Assembly: GCF_014306135.1 (NCBI RefSeq)
Contig: NZ_JACRWD010000001.1
Coordinates: 1,178,001 to 1,242,000, forward strand
Direction: 5' to 3'
DNA from: Paraclostridium hominis
GTDB lineage: Bacteria; Bacillota; Clostridia; Peptostreptococcales; Peptostreptococcaceae
Length of the DNA stretch: 64,000 nucleotides
The notes beneath the pieces were generated by a model. The model worked only from the letters and a program-made list of their open reading frames with translations, did not search any database and had not been told where the DNA came from. Position numbers and translations under genes: made by a program. Shown here one piece after another: positions 52,667 to 60,932 of the stretch; within the stretch, counting starts at the first letter, position 1, and each line of letters starts with the position of its first letter.

Positions 52667-53635
52667 CTAAATTATTCCTCCTGTAGTGTTTATTTTATCT
52701 ACATGTGATGGAAATAATCTTTTTAAAAACATATACATAAACTCTTTTTCATTAGTTTGAGTAAGAACAAAACTATTTGGTTCCTTTTTATAAAAATTAA
52801 AAGAATCTACAATAGATTGGCCCATAGCTACTCCATCTTCAACTACTTCTACATAACTTTCAAAACCACTACATAAATTTCTATCAATAAAGTAAGCAAC
52901 TGCTAATGGGTCATTTATTACACACCCTATAATACCTTCTTGTTCCCAGTGAAAATCTATATAAAATCTTGTTATTTCAGTAATATACTTAGCTAAATCT
53001 TCATCAAGTCTATTTATAAATTCTATTATATTTGGGGTTAATACTATTTTTCTAGTTACATCTAATCCTACCATATGAATTTTTTTAGGCAAGTTCTTGT
53101 AAACATAATCTGCTGCATGTGGATCTACCCAATAATTAAACTCAGCCACTGGAGAACAGTTTCCATGTATTCTAAAAGCACCTCCCATAGAAATAAATTC
53201 ATCTAAGTTATTAAAAGCTTTTTTATCTTTCATAAGTGCTTTTGCAATATTTGTTAGTGGACCTAATGCTATTATAGATACATCTTTATTATTTTTTAAT
53301 GTTTCTATAATAAAATCTACACCACCATATTTAATATTTTTATTAGTTGATGTCTTGTAGAAGTTTTCTCCTAATCCATCTTCTCCGTGAGTGTCTTGGG
53401 CTGTTACAAGTTCTCGTTTTAGAGGATTTTCTTCTCCAACATATATATTTATGTTTTCGTTTGAAAATCTATGAAGTGTATACAAAGCATTTTCAGCTCC
53501 CATTTTAGCAGGTACATTCCCGCTACAAGTTGTTATTCCCAGTATTTCTAGCTCAGGTGAGTTTATTGCTAATAATAAAGCTAGAGAGTCGTCTATTCCT
53601 GGGTCACAATCAATTATTACCTTTCTTTTTTGCAT
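52667..53635 (-). CDS. queK: Queuosine hydrolase QueK (nucleoside hydrolase family)
   Basis: The 322-residue protein has the calcium-binding motif IIDCDPGIDDSLALLLAI at residues 7-24, SIIALGPLTNIAKALM, SMGGAFRIHGNCSPVAEFN and a late INDPLAVAYFID. This is the nucleoside-hydrolase (IunH) fold. Because it is the first gene after a preQ1 riboswitch, with QrtT and QueL, I assign it to queuosine cleavage (release of queuine) rather than to purine or pyrimidine salvage. AAGGAGGAG is its ribosome site and part of the switch. Confidence 0.88.
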   Translation of the reverse strand: MQKRKVIIDCDPGIDDSLALLLAINSPELEILGITTCSGNVPAKMGAENALYTLHRFSNENINIYVGEENPLKRELVTAQDTHGEDGLGENFYKTSTNKNIKYGGVDFIIETLKNNKDVSIIALGPLTNIAKALMKDKKAFNNLDEFISMGGAFRIHGNCSPVAEFNYWVDPHAADYVYKNLPKKIHMVGLDVTRKIVLTPNIIEFINRLDEDLAKYITEITRFYIDFHWEQEGIIGCVINDPLAVAYFIDRNLCSGFESYVEVVEDGVAMGQSIVDSFNFYKKEPNSFVLTQTNEKEFMYMFLKRLFPSHVDKINTTGGII

Positions 53636-53639
53636 AACA

Positions 53640-53775
53640 AATCTCCTCCTTAAAATTTATAAAGGAGAACCTTACAACTTTTTAACTAAAAGTCATAGCT
53701 AAGGGTATATCTTATATACTGCCACTATATAAATACCTTAGTTTTTTATACTTGGAGGTTCTCGAACAAGTCCTA
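53640..53775 (-). promoter_or_regulatory. preQ1-I riboswitch with translational expression platform
   Basis: The aptamer on the minus strand (53771-53736) is ACTTG, a 12-nt loop TTCGAGAACCTC, CAAGT, then ATAAAAAACTAAGG. The 5-bp P1 and the A-rich tail with CTAAGG are the class I preQ1 hallmarks. Downstream, AGGTTCTC (53672-53665) can pair with GAGAACCT in the aptamer loop. The overlapping CTCCTT (53667-53662) can pair with AAGGAG of the queK ribosome site (53643-53651). A further stem (53699-53708 with 53733-53741) competes for CTAAGG. Confidence 0.85.
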
Positions 53776-53938
53776 GATAGGCTTTTACTATCCAGATTTT
53801 TCAACGTTTCTGTAATTATTTTTTAAGTTTTGTCTAGTTTTTTGTCTAGTCTTTTAAAGTTATCTACAACTAGACTAACAAAAATTATTTTACAATAAAT
53901 AATCGTTTATTTCAATATTTTAATCTTTAAATTACTCC

Positions 53939-53970
53939 AAAAGACTAAGTTCTAAAACTTAGTCTTTTTT
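53939..53970 (-). terminator. Intrinsic terminator upstream of the queK leader
   Basis: aaaagactaagt and its complement (53939-53950, 53957-53970) with a U-run. It insulates the queK leader from upstream minus-strand transcription. The region 53780-53935 shows two copies of tctagt-type repeats but no gene. Confidence 0.75.
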
Positions 53971-53974
53971 AATT

Positions 53975-54172
53975 TTTTATACAAGGACATGCAACTTTTT
54001 ATATGCATTTAGCATATGCTATAACATGCGTAGCGAACATGTAGCAAGTGTAACGCAGTTAACTTGACGGAATGTGAGTGAAGTGTTTATGTTAGCTCAT
54101 AGCAACCTAGGCACATTCTGCGCTATTTTAAATTATACAAAAATAAACAGGAGAGTGTCTGCTCTCCTATTT
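53975..54172. other. Unassigned GC-richer non-coding segment
   Basis: No gene. The part 54005-54125 has higher GC than its neighbours, and words such as gcgtagcgaac and cacattctgcgc that can pair imperfectly with gaatgtg at about 54070. A separate short hairpin, aggagag/ctctcct (54149-54168), may be a terminator. This looks like the end of a mobile element or a relic, but I cannot name it. Confidence 0.4.
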
Positions 54173-54275
54173 TTATGCCACATTTTGTTCCTCAGTATTA
54201 ACTTTTATAACATGAGGTAGTGATTGCAAATCTTTATCCTTATTAGCATAAACTTTATCTTTATGGTCCTTATAA
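54173..54275 (-). pseudogene. Truncated ORF tail, 32 codons
   Basis: The minus strand reads KDHKDKVYANKDKDLQSLPH then VIKVNTEEQNVA and a stop at 54173. No start codon or ribosome site exists, and the frame is cut off at the terminator of the neighbouring gene. It is probably the remaining C-terminus of a deleted gene; the family is unknown. Confidence 0.4.
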
Positions 54276-54315
54276 AAAAATTACTCCAAAATACATATGT
54301 ACTCTGGAGTAATTT
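54273..54315 (-). terminator. Intrinsic terminator after the 162-residue lipoprotein gene
   Basis: aaaaattactcca (54273-54285) with tggagtaattttt (54303-54315) and A/T runs. Next to the stop at 54319. Confidence 0.85.
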
Positions 54316-54318
54316 TTA

Positions 54319-54807
54319 TTATTTATTTTTCACTTCATAATTTACAACTTTATAAGTTACAGGAGTTCCTGTCTGTTCGTCGTTATCATATTGCACAACT
54401 TCTACCTTGTGTTTTCCTTCTTTTAACGAATTATCTTGTAATGTTATTGTAGTTTGAGACATTTCTCCAAGTTGTTCTTTAGTATTAAGCATACCATCTA
54501 TATATACATACGATAATTTACTACCATCTAAATTTTCACTAGACAAACCTATTTGATCTAATTGAGTATCTTGTCCTACAAATACAGTTGGAATATTTCC
54601 ATTTTCAGTTGTTCCTCCAGTTGTAGATAAAACTACGTCACCATTACCTATTTCTTTATCTAGCCCTTCTGGTATATCTTTCTTAGAACTCACTTCCTCT
54701 TTAGTTATATTTTCATTTGCTTTAGTGTCTCCTTTTGAACTAGAACATCCAACAACTCCTAAAGCTAATACACCTGCTAAAACTAATCCTAATACTTTTT
54801 TACTCAT
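54319..54807 (-). CDS. Small secreted lipoprotein of unknown function
   Basis: The 162-residue protein has a signal peptide ending LGVVGCSSSK (lipobox Cys). The mature part is acidic, with LSTTGGTTENGNIPTVFVGQ and a beta-rich C-terminus (GKHKVEVVQYDNDEQTGTPV). No known domain recognised. It lies alone between terminators in an accessory patch with other secreted proteins. Confidence 0.78.
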   Translation of the reverse strand: MSKKVLGLVLAGVLALGVVGCSSSKGDTKANENITKEEVSSKKDIPEGLDKEIGNGDVVLSTTGGTTENGNIPTVFVGQDTQLDQIGLSSENLDGSKLSYVYIDGMLNTKEQLGEMSQTTITLQDNSLKEGKHKVEVVQYDNDEQTGTPVTYKVVNYEVKNK

Positions 54808-54955
54808 TATGATAATTCTCCTTCAATTAATATAAATCATTAATAGTATACAATATTGCACGTGTCACTTTTTGTCAATTTGTGATAAAAATTACATTTT
54901 TTAATTTTTAAAATAAAAAAGCACCTAACTTGATGGATGCTTTATATCTATATAA

Positions 54956-55054
54956 TTATTGTTCATTTATGCTTTCTAATTGGCTTTCTACTAATCCAGC
55001 TCCTGCTGCTAATATAAATGGTACTATCATCAAAATTTCTAATATTATTGTCAT
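54956..55054 (-). CDS. Hydrophobic 32-residue peptide, intact copy A
   Basis: The gene has GGAGTGG before the ATG at 55054. The product is MTIILEILMIVPFILAAGAG then LVESQLESINEQ: one membrane helix and an acidic tail. A second copy with conserved upstream DNA lies at 56630-56729, but is frameshifted. The downstream sequence can form an imperfect terminator. The size and charge fit a small membrane regulator, a secreted peptide or a toxin-like peptide; none is proven. Confidence 0.6.
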   Translation of the reverse strand: MTIILEILMIVPFILAAGAGLVESQLESINEQ

Positions 55055-55205
55055 ATATAACCACTCCAATGTTTTATTTATTTGATGAGTCTATTGTACA
55101 TGTTTAATCTTAAAAAAGCCTTGCGTCAACCTTAAACATTCCTTACATTTTTGATGCATTTATTTCTGTTTCATTTTTCTTTAAATAATTGTTAGACATA
55201 AAAAA

Positions 55206-55355
55206 AGAAAACTAAATAAATCAAATTTAGATTCCATGCTATATAAATAATTAACCTATTAGAGTATCACTGCAAATAGCATTTAAGCTCTCAAGGTTAT
55301 TTATCTCCTTAAGGAAATCTGTTTTTAATCTTAAAGTTGATTTGTTTAGTTTTCT
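55206..55355 (-). ncRNA. Long inverted repeat, candidate structured RNA
   Basis: 55206-55228 and 55333-55355 are complementary at 21 of 23 positions and extend inward to agatt/aatctt. An internal second stem, ataaataattaacc with ggttatttat, and an agag/ctct tip follow. On the minus strand the 3' arm runs into seven U's (A's at 55200-55206), as at an RNA 3' end. The whole would be a rod of about 150 nt with an internal bubble, reminiscent of 6S-like shape. No known family recognised. The rest of 55055-55463 is the peptide leader and plain AT-rich DNA. Confidence 0.45.
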
Positions 55356-55424
55356 ATAATATATTTATACCTTGTTTTACTTAAAATAAACACTATTTTA
55401 GGAAGTTTTTCAACTAAGTAAGAC

Positions 55425-55454
55425 AAAAAATGTAGTAAGCCATTTAGCCTACTA
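55425..55454 (-). terminator. Intrinsic terminator after the cell-wall-binding protein gene
   Basis: gtagtaagcc and ggcctactac-like arms (55432-55454) with six A's at 55425-55430 giving a U-run on the minus strand. Confidence 0.7.
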
Positions 55455-55463
55455 CGTTACTTT

Positions 55464-56330
55464 TTATCTAACACATACATTACAAGGATCACTCTTACCT
55501 TTGTTTTTGGCTTCTCTTAGTGTCATGCTTAATATAGTTTTACTATTCTTTAAAGTTGCACAATTCTTAGATGAATGGTAGCTTTTTCCACCTGGAGTTA
55601 TGAAAACAGTACTATTATCAGATAAACCTGAATTTCCACCATTGCTTATATATGTAGCGATTCCATTAGATCCTATATGCCAGCCATCTATAGTTGTATT
55701 TGTAGCCATCATACCATTTCCATAGAAATAATACCATGATCCATCTAATTGGTGCCATCCTGTAACCATCATACCCTTATGATTTAGATAATACCAAGTT
55801 CCCATATCATCTAACCACCCTGTTTTCATTCTTCCTGATCGATTAAAGTAATAATAAGTATAGTTCACTTGCTCCCAACCAGTTGACATCACACCATTTT
55901 GTTTTAAGTAATACCAAATGCCATTGGATTCCAACCATCCTGTTTGCATAGCACCTGAAGTACATAAATAATACCATGAACCTTCAATTTGTTGCCAATC
56001 TGTTGCCATTGTTCCATTTGGATTAAGATAGTACCATGTATTTCCTAACTGTTTCCAACCTGTTGCCATTACTCCGTTTGGCTCTAGATAATACCATGCA
56101 CCACCTATTTGCTTCCAACCAGTCGCCATTGTTCCATCTGATTCTAAGTAATACCATTTACCTGAAACTAACTTCCAGCCAGTTTGCATAATACCATTAC
56201 TATCAAAATAGTACCATTTGTCTGAATTTTGTATCCAACCTTTCTTAGTATCTGCATTAGATACAGACATACTAGTTACCACTAGCCCTAAAGCTAATAC
56301 ACTAGATATAAGCAATTTTTTTAACTTCAT
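55464..56330 (-). CDS. Secreted cell-wall-binding repeat protein with C-terminal Cys/His domain
   Basis: The 288-residue protein has a signal peptide (LISSVLALGLVVTSMSVSNA), then nine and a half 20-residue repeats of the GWKQIGGAWYYLEPNGVMAT type (about 30-225), the choline/glucan-binding repeat of surface proteins and clostridial toxins. A linker (about 226-245) leads to VFITPGGKSYHSSKNCATLK with CNVC at the end. This small Cys/His module is known from secreted nucleases and may bind zinc. No enzyme domain is visible. It may anchor to wall polymers. Confidence 0.85.
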   Translation of the reverse strand: MKLKKLLISSVLALGLVVTSMSVSNADTKKGWIQNSDKWYYFDSNGIMQTGWKLVSGKWYYLESDGTMATGWKQIGGAWYYLEPNGVMATGWKQLGNTWYYLNPNGTMATDWQQIEGSWYYLCTSGAMQTGWLESNGIWYYLKQNGVMSTGWEQVNYTYYYFNRSGRMKTGWLDDMGTWYYLNHKGMMVTGWHQLDGSWYYFYGNGMMATNTTIDGWHIGSNGIATYISNGGNSGLSDNSTVFITPGGKSYHSSKNCATLKNSKTILSMTLREAKNKGKSDPCNVCVR

Positions 56331-56566
56331 AACTTCTCCTCCATGTTTATTTATAACCGTAACAAGTATATATTAACATTTATGTAAAATATTGTAAATT
56401 TTTAGAATTAAATTGGTGTTTTTTAGTAAGAATACTTGGATAGTATACTCTTATTTTCATTTAACAAAGAATCTGAAATCCCGAATTTACAATTACCAAA
56501 ACAACTAATAAAAATATTTAAATTATATATCGTACTATTATATATGTTTTTTATATAAATAGACTG
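56331..56566. other. Non-coding AT-rich gap
   Basis: Nothing beyond a probable promoter region for the repeat protein gene was seen here. Confidence 0.4.
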
Positions 56567-56568
56567 TA

Positions 56569-56602
56569 AAAAAGTAGTAGGTTCATAAGCCTACTACTTT
56601 TT
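56569..56602 (-). terminator. Intrinsic terminator after peptide copy B
   Basis: A 13-bp perfect stem aaaaagtagtagg with its complement (56569-56581, 56590-56602), 8-nt loop and U-run on both strands. Confidence 0.85.
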
Positions 56603-56629
56603 ATTGTTTAAACTTTCATATCTATATAA

Positions 56630-56729
56630 TTATTGTTCATTTATACTTTCTAATTGATTTCCTACTAATCCAGCCCCATGCTGCTAATATAAATGGAACT
56701 ATAATTAATCCACCCAATCTTATTGTCAT
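56630..56729 (-). pseudogene. Hydrophobic peptide copy B, frameshifted
   Basis: This copy aligns with peptide A over the whole gene and about 100 bp upstream. One extra base after the second Ala codon (GCAGCA-T-GGGG) shifts the frame, so the reading gives MTIRLGGLIIVPFILAA then a different, basic tail. The original tail sequence (LVGNQLESINEQ) is still present in another frame up to 56630. The ribosome site and upstream region are kept. It is either a recent loss or a different product. Confidence 0.6.
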
Positions 56730-56839
56730 GTATAATTCCACCCAATGTTTTATTTGACAAGTTTATTATACATACTTAACCTAAAAAAACCCTTACAAAA
56801 ACATTTAAATTTGCTTACATTTTTGATATATTCTTAAAG

Positions 56840-57331
56840 TTATTTTATTTGTGATTTAACCCACAGTAAAATTTGATCTCCAGAAGCTTTACTAAAATAA
56901 TAACTTTGTAAAGATTTATTTCCCTCAGATGATGAGTCTGTATTTAAAAAGCATAATAAGTAAGATAAAGACATGCTATAATAATTTAATGTATTTAAAA
57001 ATGCTAATGCTAAAGGATTTTTTTCTATATTTCCACTCTCTGTTTTGTGATATTCTGATAATTGAATTCTAAGATTTCTTATTTGACTGTTTATAAATGT
57101 AGATTCCTTAAATAAACTAGTTTTATCTTGCTTATTAATTACAGCTTTAAGTGAATTAGAACTTAATATATATATTTGATCTCTTATTTTAGTCAATTCA
57201 TTTAAATAAGTTTCTTCTATTTTTTGAGGTTGATTTAATAATCTTTCAGCATAAATATTATATGAGTTATCAAATTTAATAAACATAAATGAAGTACTTA
57301 CTATAAGAATTGAAATAATTATCTTTTTCAT
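56840..57331 (-). CDS. Secreted helical protein of unknown function
   Basis: The 163-residue product has an N-terminal hydrophobic segment (IIISILIVSTSFMFIKF) that is probably a signal peptide. The rest is helical (IRDQIYILSSNSLKAVIN, SLSYLLCFLN), with a single Cys. I do not recognise it. It lies beside peptide copy B and a secreted repeat protein, so an extracytoplasmic role is likely. Confidence 0.7.
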   Translation of the reverse strand: MKKIIISILIVSTSFMFIKFDNSYNIYAERLLNQPQKIEETYLNELTKIRDQIYILSSNSLKAVINKQDKTSLFKESTFINSQIRNLRIQLSEYHKTESGNIEKNPLALAFLNTLNYYSMSLSYLLCFLNTDSSSEGNKSLQSYYFSKASGDQILLWVKSQIK

Positions 57332-57484
57332 TTTATAACTCCTTGTGTAAAATTATTTTTAAAAACTAAAGTTATTATTCTCATATACTTATTAAATCTA
57401 TTCACTTTTAACTATTTAAATTTGTATATTATTACAATATGTATAAAGATAATTTTCTTCAAGTTTTAATATTTATTGCTTTAA

Positions 57485-57514
57485 TAAAAAAGTACCCATT
57501 TTAATGAGTACTTT
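57485..57514 (-). terminator. Intrinsic terminator after tldE
   Basis: aaagtac and gtacttt arms (57489-57513) with A's at 57485-57490 giving a U-run on the minus strand. Confidence 0.75.
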
Positions 57515-57534
57515 ATACTTATATAAATTCTACA

Positions 57535-58878
57535 CTATTTACCTGCTATAGATAATCCTTCTACTATAACTGATGGCGAACCCACACTACTTATTGGAAA
57601 ACTTAGATCATTTCCTATAAATTTAATGTTTTTTAATAAATCAAAAAAGTTTCCTGCAACAGTTATTTGTTCTACCGGATATTCTTTTTTCCCGTCTTTT
57701 ATATAAAACCCTTTAGCTGCTAAAGAAAAATCACCTGTTATAGAGTTTGCTCCAGAGTGAAGTCCTGCAAAATCTGTTACCATAATTCCTTCTTTAACCT
57801 CTTTCATAAGCTCTTTTATACTAGCTTCTCCCTTTTCTATATAAAAGTTCGTAGGCTCTACACTTACCGGAGAAGAATACGATGCTTTAAATCCATTTCC
57901 TGTAGTTTTTACATTAGCTTTATGAGCTGTTTTTAAGTTGTGTAATAGGGTATTTAAGACTCCATTTGATACTATATCTTTTTTAAATGTTGCAACTCCT
58001 TCATCATCAAAAGGCGTTGATGCTAAACCTTTATCTAACAGAGGGTCATCCACTATTGAAACAATATTAGATGCTATAACCTCACCTTCTTTTCCTTTCA
58101 ATAAAGATAATCCTCTTTGAGCAGCCTCACCACTAAATATATCTGCAAAAGTTTCAAGTAAAGAAGCCATAGCTTCATTGTATATTATAGTTTTGTAATT
58201 ACCTGAAGAAATAGTACTTCCACCTAATTTAGATAAAGCTTCTTTTACACCTTGCTTTGCTATTTCTTTAGTATCTATTTCTTCTAAAGAATCAGCTATC
58301 TTATATCCCATTCCATCTTGCTTTTCGTTATTATCTTCAACTATAGGAATAACATATGCTATAATTAAATTCCCCTTATTACTTAACTCTAAACCTTTAG
58401 TATTATATATTCCATTTTTAGAAGAACTATAAGATACTTTACAACTACTTATATTAACTACTTTATCACTATATTCTTTAGTTTGTTTTTCTAAATCTAA
58501 TACAATTTCTATTAATTTCGCCGCATCTATGTTTTCTAGTTTTTCTGAATAAGTTTGAACTTTACTATAATTTTTGTCACCTTCATATATAAACTGTTCA
58601 TCAGTACTCTCTATGCATTTAGATGCTTCCTTTGCATTTTTTATAAGCATATCTATAGCCTTATCATCTAAAATTTCAGTATATGAATATCCCATCTTAC
58701 CATTTAGCATTCCCCTAAATGACAATCCAAAAGATTTATCTAAATTATACTTTTCTACTTCACCTTCATAAACTGTTATACTTATATCTTCACCATCAGT
58801 GTAATAAATTTCACAGTCTTCAAAACCTTCATTTAAAGCTTTCTCAAACAGTATATTTTTAAATTCTTTAAAGTCCAT
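57535..58878 (-). CDS. tldE: TldE/PmbA, metalloprotease partner subunit
   Basis: The 447-residue protein matches TldE over its full length: an N-terminal region (DGEDISITVYEGEVEKYNLD), a middle AAQRGLSLLKGKEGE and the C-terminal LKNIKFIGNDLSFPISSVGSPSV. It lacks the HExxxH motif, as TldE does. With TldD it forms a heterodimer that cleaves unfolded peptides. It starts 2 bp after the tldD stop. No peptide-antibiotic precursor was identified next to it. Confidence 0.93.
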   Translation of the reverse strand: MDFKEFKNILFEKALNEGFEDCEIYYTDGEDISITVYEGEVEKYNLDKSFGLSFRGMLNGKMGYSYTEILDDKAIDMLIKNAKEASKCIESTDEQFIYEGDKNYSKVQTYSEKLENIDAAKLIEIVLDLEKQTKEYSDKVVNISSCKVSYSSSKNGIYNTKGLELSNKGNLIIAYVIPIVEDNNEKQDGMGYKIADSLEEIDTKEIAKQGVKEALSKLGGSTISSGNYKTIIYNEAMASLLETFADIFSGEAAQRGLSLLKGKEGEVIASNIVSIVDDPLLDKGLASTPFDDEGVATFKKDIVSNGVLNTLLHNLKTAHKANVKTTGNGFKASYSSPVSVEPTNFYIEKGEASIKELMKEVKEGIMVTDFAGLHSGANSITGDFSLAAKGFYIKDGKKEYPVEQITVAGNFFDLLKNIKFIGNDLSFPISSVGSPSVIVEGLSIAGK

Positions 58879-58880
58879 AA

Positions 58881-60272
58881 CTATTCCTCCGATCTTCCAC
58901 CTACAGTAATTTCTTTAACTCTTATCATAGGTTGCCCTACGTTTGTTGGTATACTTCCTGATGATGAACCACACATACCTTGAGCTTGAGCTAAATTATT
59001 TCCAACCATATCTATATTCATAAGTACATCGCTACCTTTACCTATTAAACTAGCACCTCTTACAGGTTCTTGTATCTGACCATTTTTTACAATATATCCT
59101 TCTGCTACTGCAAAGTTAAACTCTCCAGTAACTGGATTTACAGATCCTCCGCCCATTTTTTTAGCATATAGACCATTATCTATTGACTTTATTATATCTT
59201 CTGGATTGTCATCTCCTGGTGCTATGTACGTGTTAGTCATTCTTGATGTTGGAGCATATTTATAACTTTGTCTACGAGAACTTCCTGTTGGTTCCATATT
59301 CATTCGTCTTCCATTTAATTTATCTATCATATATGATTTTAAAATTCCATTTTCTATTAATACATTTTTCTTTGTAAAGTTACCTTCATCATCTATATTG
59401 CTAGATCCCCAATGATTAGCTAGTGTTCCATCATCTATTGCTGTTACTTTTGTTGAAGCAATTTGTTCTCCTAGTTTTCCTGAAAATACTGAATTTCCTT
59501 TAGCTACTGATGTTGCTTCTAGTGAATGTCCACAAGCTTCATGAAATATAACTCCTCCAAATCCATTGTCTATTGCAACAGTCATTTTACCTGCAGGACA
59601 ATTTCTTGCATGTAGCATAGTATGAGCTGTTCTTGCAGCTTCTTTTCCATAGAAAATTGGGTCTATTTCTTCAAACATTTCAAATCCTTTTGCTCTGCCT
59701 GGCCCTTCAAATCCTGTTTGATTTTCATTTCCCTTAGAAGCTACAGCACTTATCCCAAGTCTTGTTCTTATTCTTTCATCTTCTATATATAAACCTTCAC
59801 TATTTGCAACTAATATTTTTTGTGCTTTATCTAAGTAAGTTACATTTACTTGTGATATATCTTTACTATAATCTTTTGCACTTTTATACGCTTCTTTCAT
59901 TACTTTTATTTTTTTTTCATAGTCTATAGCATTTGGATATAATTTTATGTTGTGCATATTCTCATAGTTAACACTATTATTTATAACTATCGATTTCTCT
60001 TCTTTTAAACTACCTAGTGCCAATGCTGCTTTATAAGCTGTATCTAAAAGAGATGATAAAGAGTTATCATTAGTATAAGCATAAACACTTTTGAAATTTT
60101 TAAATATTCTTATGCCTATACCATAACTTCTTCCACCTAGTGCATTTTCAACTTTACTATCTATTAATCCTATAGAATTACTTATTGTATCCTCTTCAAA
60201 TATTTCTGCAAAATCTCCACCAGTTATCAAACACTTTGATAAAACCTTAGAAGCTATTTCTCTTGAAATCAT
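58881..60272 (-). CDS. tldD: TldD, zinc metalloprotease subunit
   Basis: The 463-residue protein has the zinc-binding HEACGHSLEATS near residue 250, RMTNTYIAPG, and a C-terminal GVSLIGKGSDVLMNIDMVG-like region. It is the catalytic subunit of the TldD/TldE protease, which processes small peptides such as microcin B17 in E. coli; its role in clostridia is not established. First gene of the tldD-tldE operon. Confidence 0.94.
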   Translation of the reverse strand: MISREIASKVLSKCLITGGDFAEIFEEDTISNSIGLIDSKVENALGGRSYGIGIRIFKNFKSVYAYTNDNSLSSLLDTAYKAALALGSLKEEKSIVINNSVNYENMHNIKLYPNAIDYEKKIKVMKEAYKSAKDYSKDISQVNVTYLDKAQKILVANSEGLYIEDERIRTRLGISAVASKGNENQTGFEGPGRAKGFEMFEEIDPIFYGKEAARTAHTMLHARNCPAGKMTVAIDNGFGGVIFHEACGHSLEATSVAKGNSVFSGKLGEQIASTKVTAIDDGTLANHWGSSNIDDEGNFTKKNVLIENGILKSYMIDKLNGRRMNMEPTGSSRRQSYKYAPTSRMTNTYIAPGDDNPEDIIKSIDNGLYAKKMGGGSVNPVTGEFNFAVAEGYIVKNGQIQEPVRGASLIGKGSDVLMNIDMVGNNLAQAQGMCGSSSGSIPTNVGQPMIRVKEITVGGRSEE

Positions 60273-60314
60273 ATTATTCCTCCTATTTTTTCACTATTAC
60301 TTTAATTGTATCAT

Positions 60315-60353
60315 AAAAAAAGTTACTGGCATTTATAACCAATAACTTTTTTT
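60315..60353 (-). terminator. Intrinsic terminator after the DUF134 gene
   Basis: aaagttact and aataactttttt arms, with A/T runs. It includes the DUF134 stop codon at 60333. Confidence 0.8.
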
Positions 60354-60710
60354 ATCAAATCCAGCTTCTTCTGCACTCATAACTTTATTACTTGTGCAAA
60401 GTGGACAAGCTATTCTTTCTTCATAACCTGTTACTTTATATATAGTTCCACAAGTTGCACACCTAAATGTAAAGTATAAATTATTATCTATTTGTTCTTC
60501 TTCTAATATAATCTTTATTACATTATCTTTTCCTATACTTTTTGCTATTTTAGTTCTTGCACTATTTAATGTTTCATTAAATTCTTCCGCTGACATTTTC
60601 ATTTTTTTAGCACAAGTTTTTATTTTTATTTTTTCTATATCCACTAATTTTATAGCTTCTATCTCTTCTTTTTTAAGTTTCAATTCTATTTGTTTTGTAT
60701 TTTCATTCAT
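60333..60710 (-). CDS. DUF134 family protein with zinc ribbon
   Basis: The 125-residue protein has an N-terminal sigma-like helix-turn-helix (KLVDIEKIKIKTCAKKMKMS, AEEFNETLNSARTKIAKSIG) and a C-terminal zinc ribbon (FRCATCGTIYKV, IACPLCTSNK). This is the UPF0251/DUF134 layout, which suggests DNA binding. Its target is unknown. Located just upstream of tldD, in the same direction but with its own terminator. Confidence 0.82.
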   Translation of the reverse strand: MNENTKQIELKLKKEEIEAIKLVDIEKIKIKTCAKKMKMSAEEFNETLNSARTKIAKSIGKDNVIKIILEEEQIDNNLYFTFRCATCGTIYKVTGYEERIACPLCTSNKVMSAEEAGFDKKSYWL

Positions 60711-60932
60711 ATCGTCATCCCCTATATTAAAACTAATTTAGTGGCATATAGCTATACATTATAATATGTTTATTTTAGTATATAGTGATTATTTATGTTA
60801 TAGATACATCTTTAAAGTATTAATAAAAATAATTATTTTAAGAACTTTTTTAATTTCTGTAACATTTCAAGCTTTTAACTATACTTTAATTATTAACTTT
60901 AAGTTTTTAAACTTACTAAGGAGGCGATAGTC

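Noticed and set aside
57535..60272. RiPP or microcin-type cluster around TldD/TldE
   Set aside because: No modification enzymes or clear precursor peptide adjoin the pair; the hydrophobic peptides at 54956 and 56630 are separated by other genes and no link is shown.
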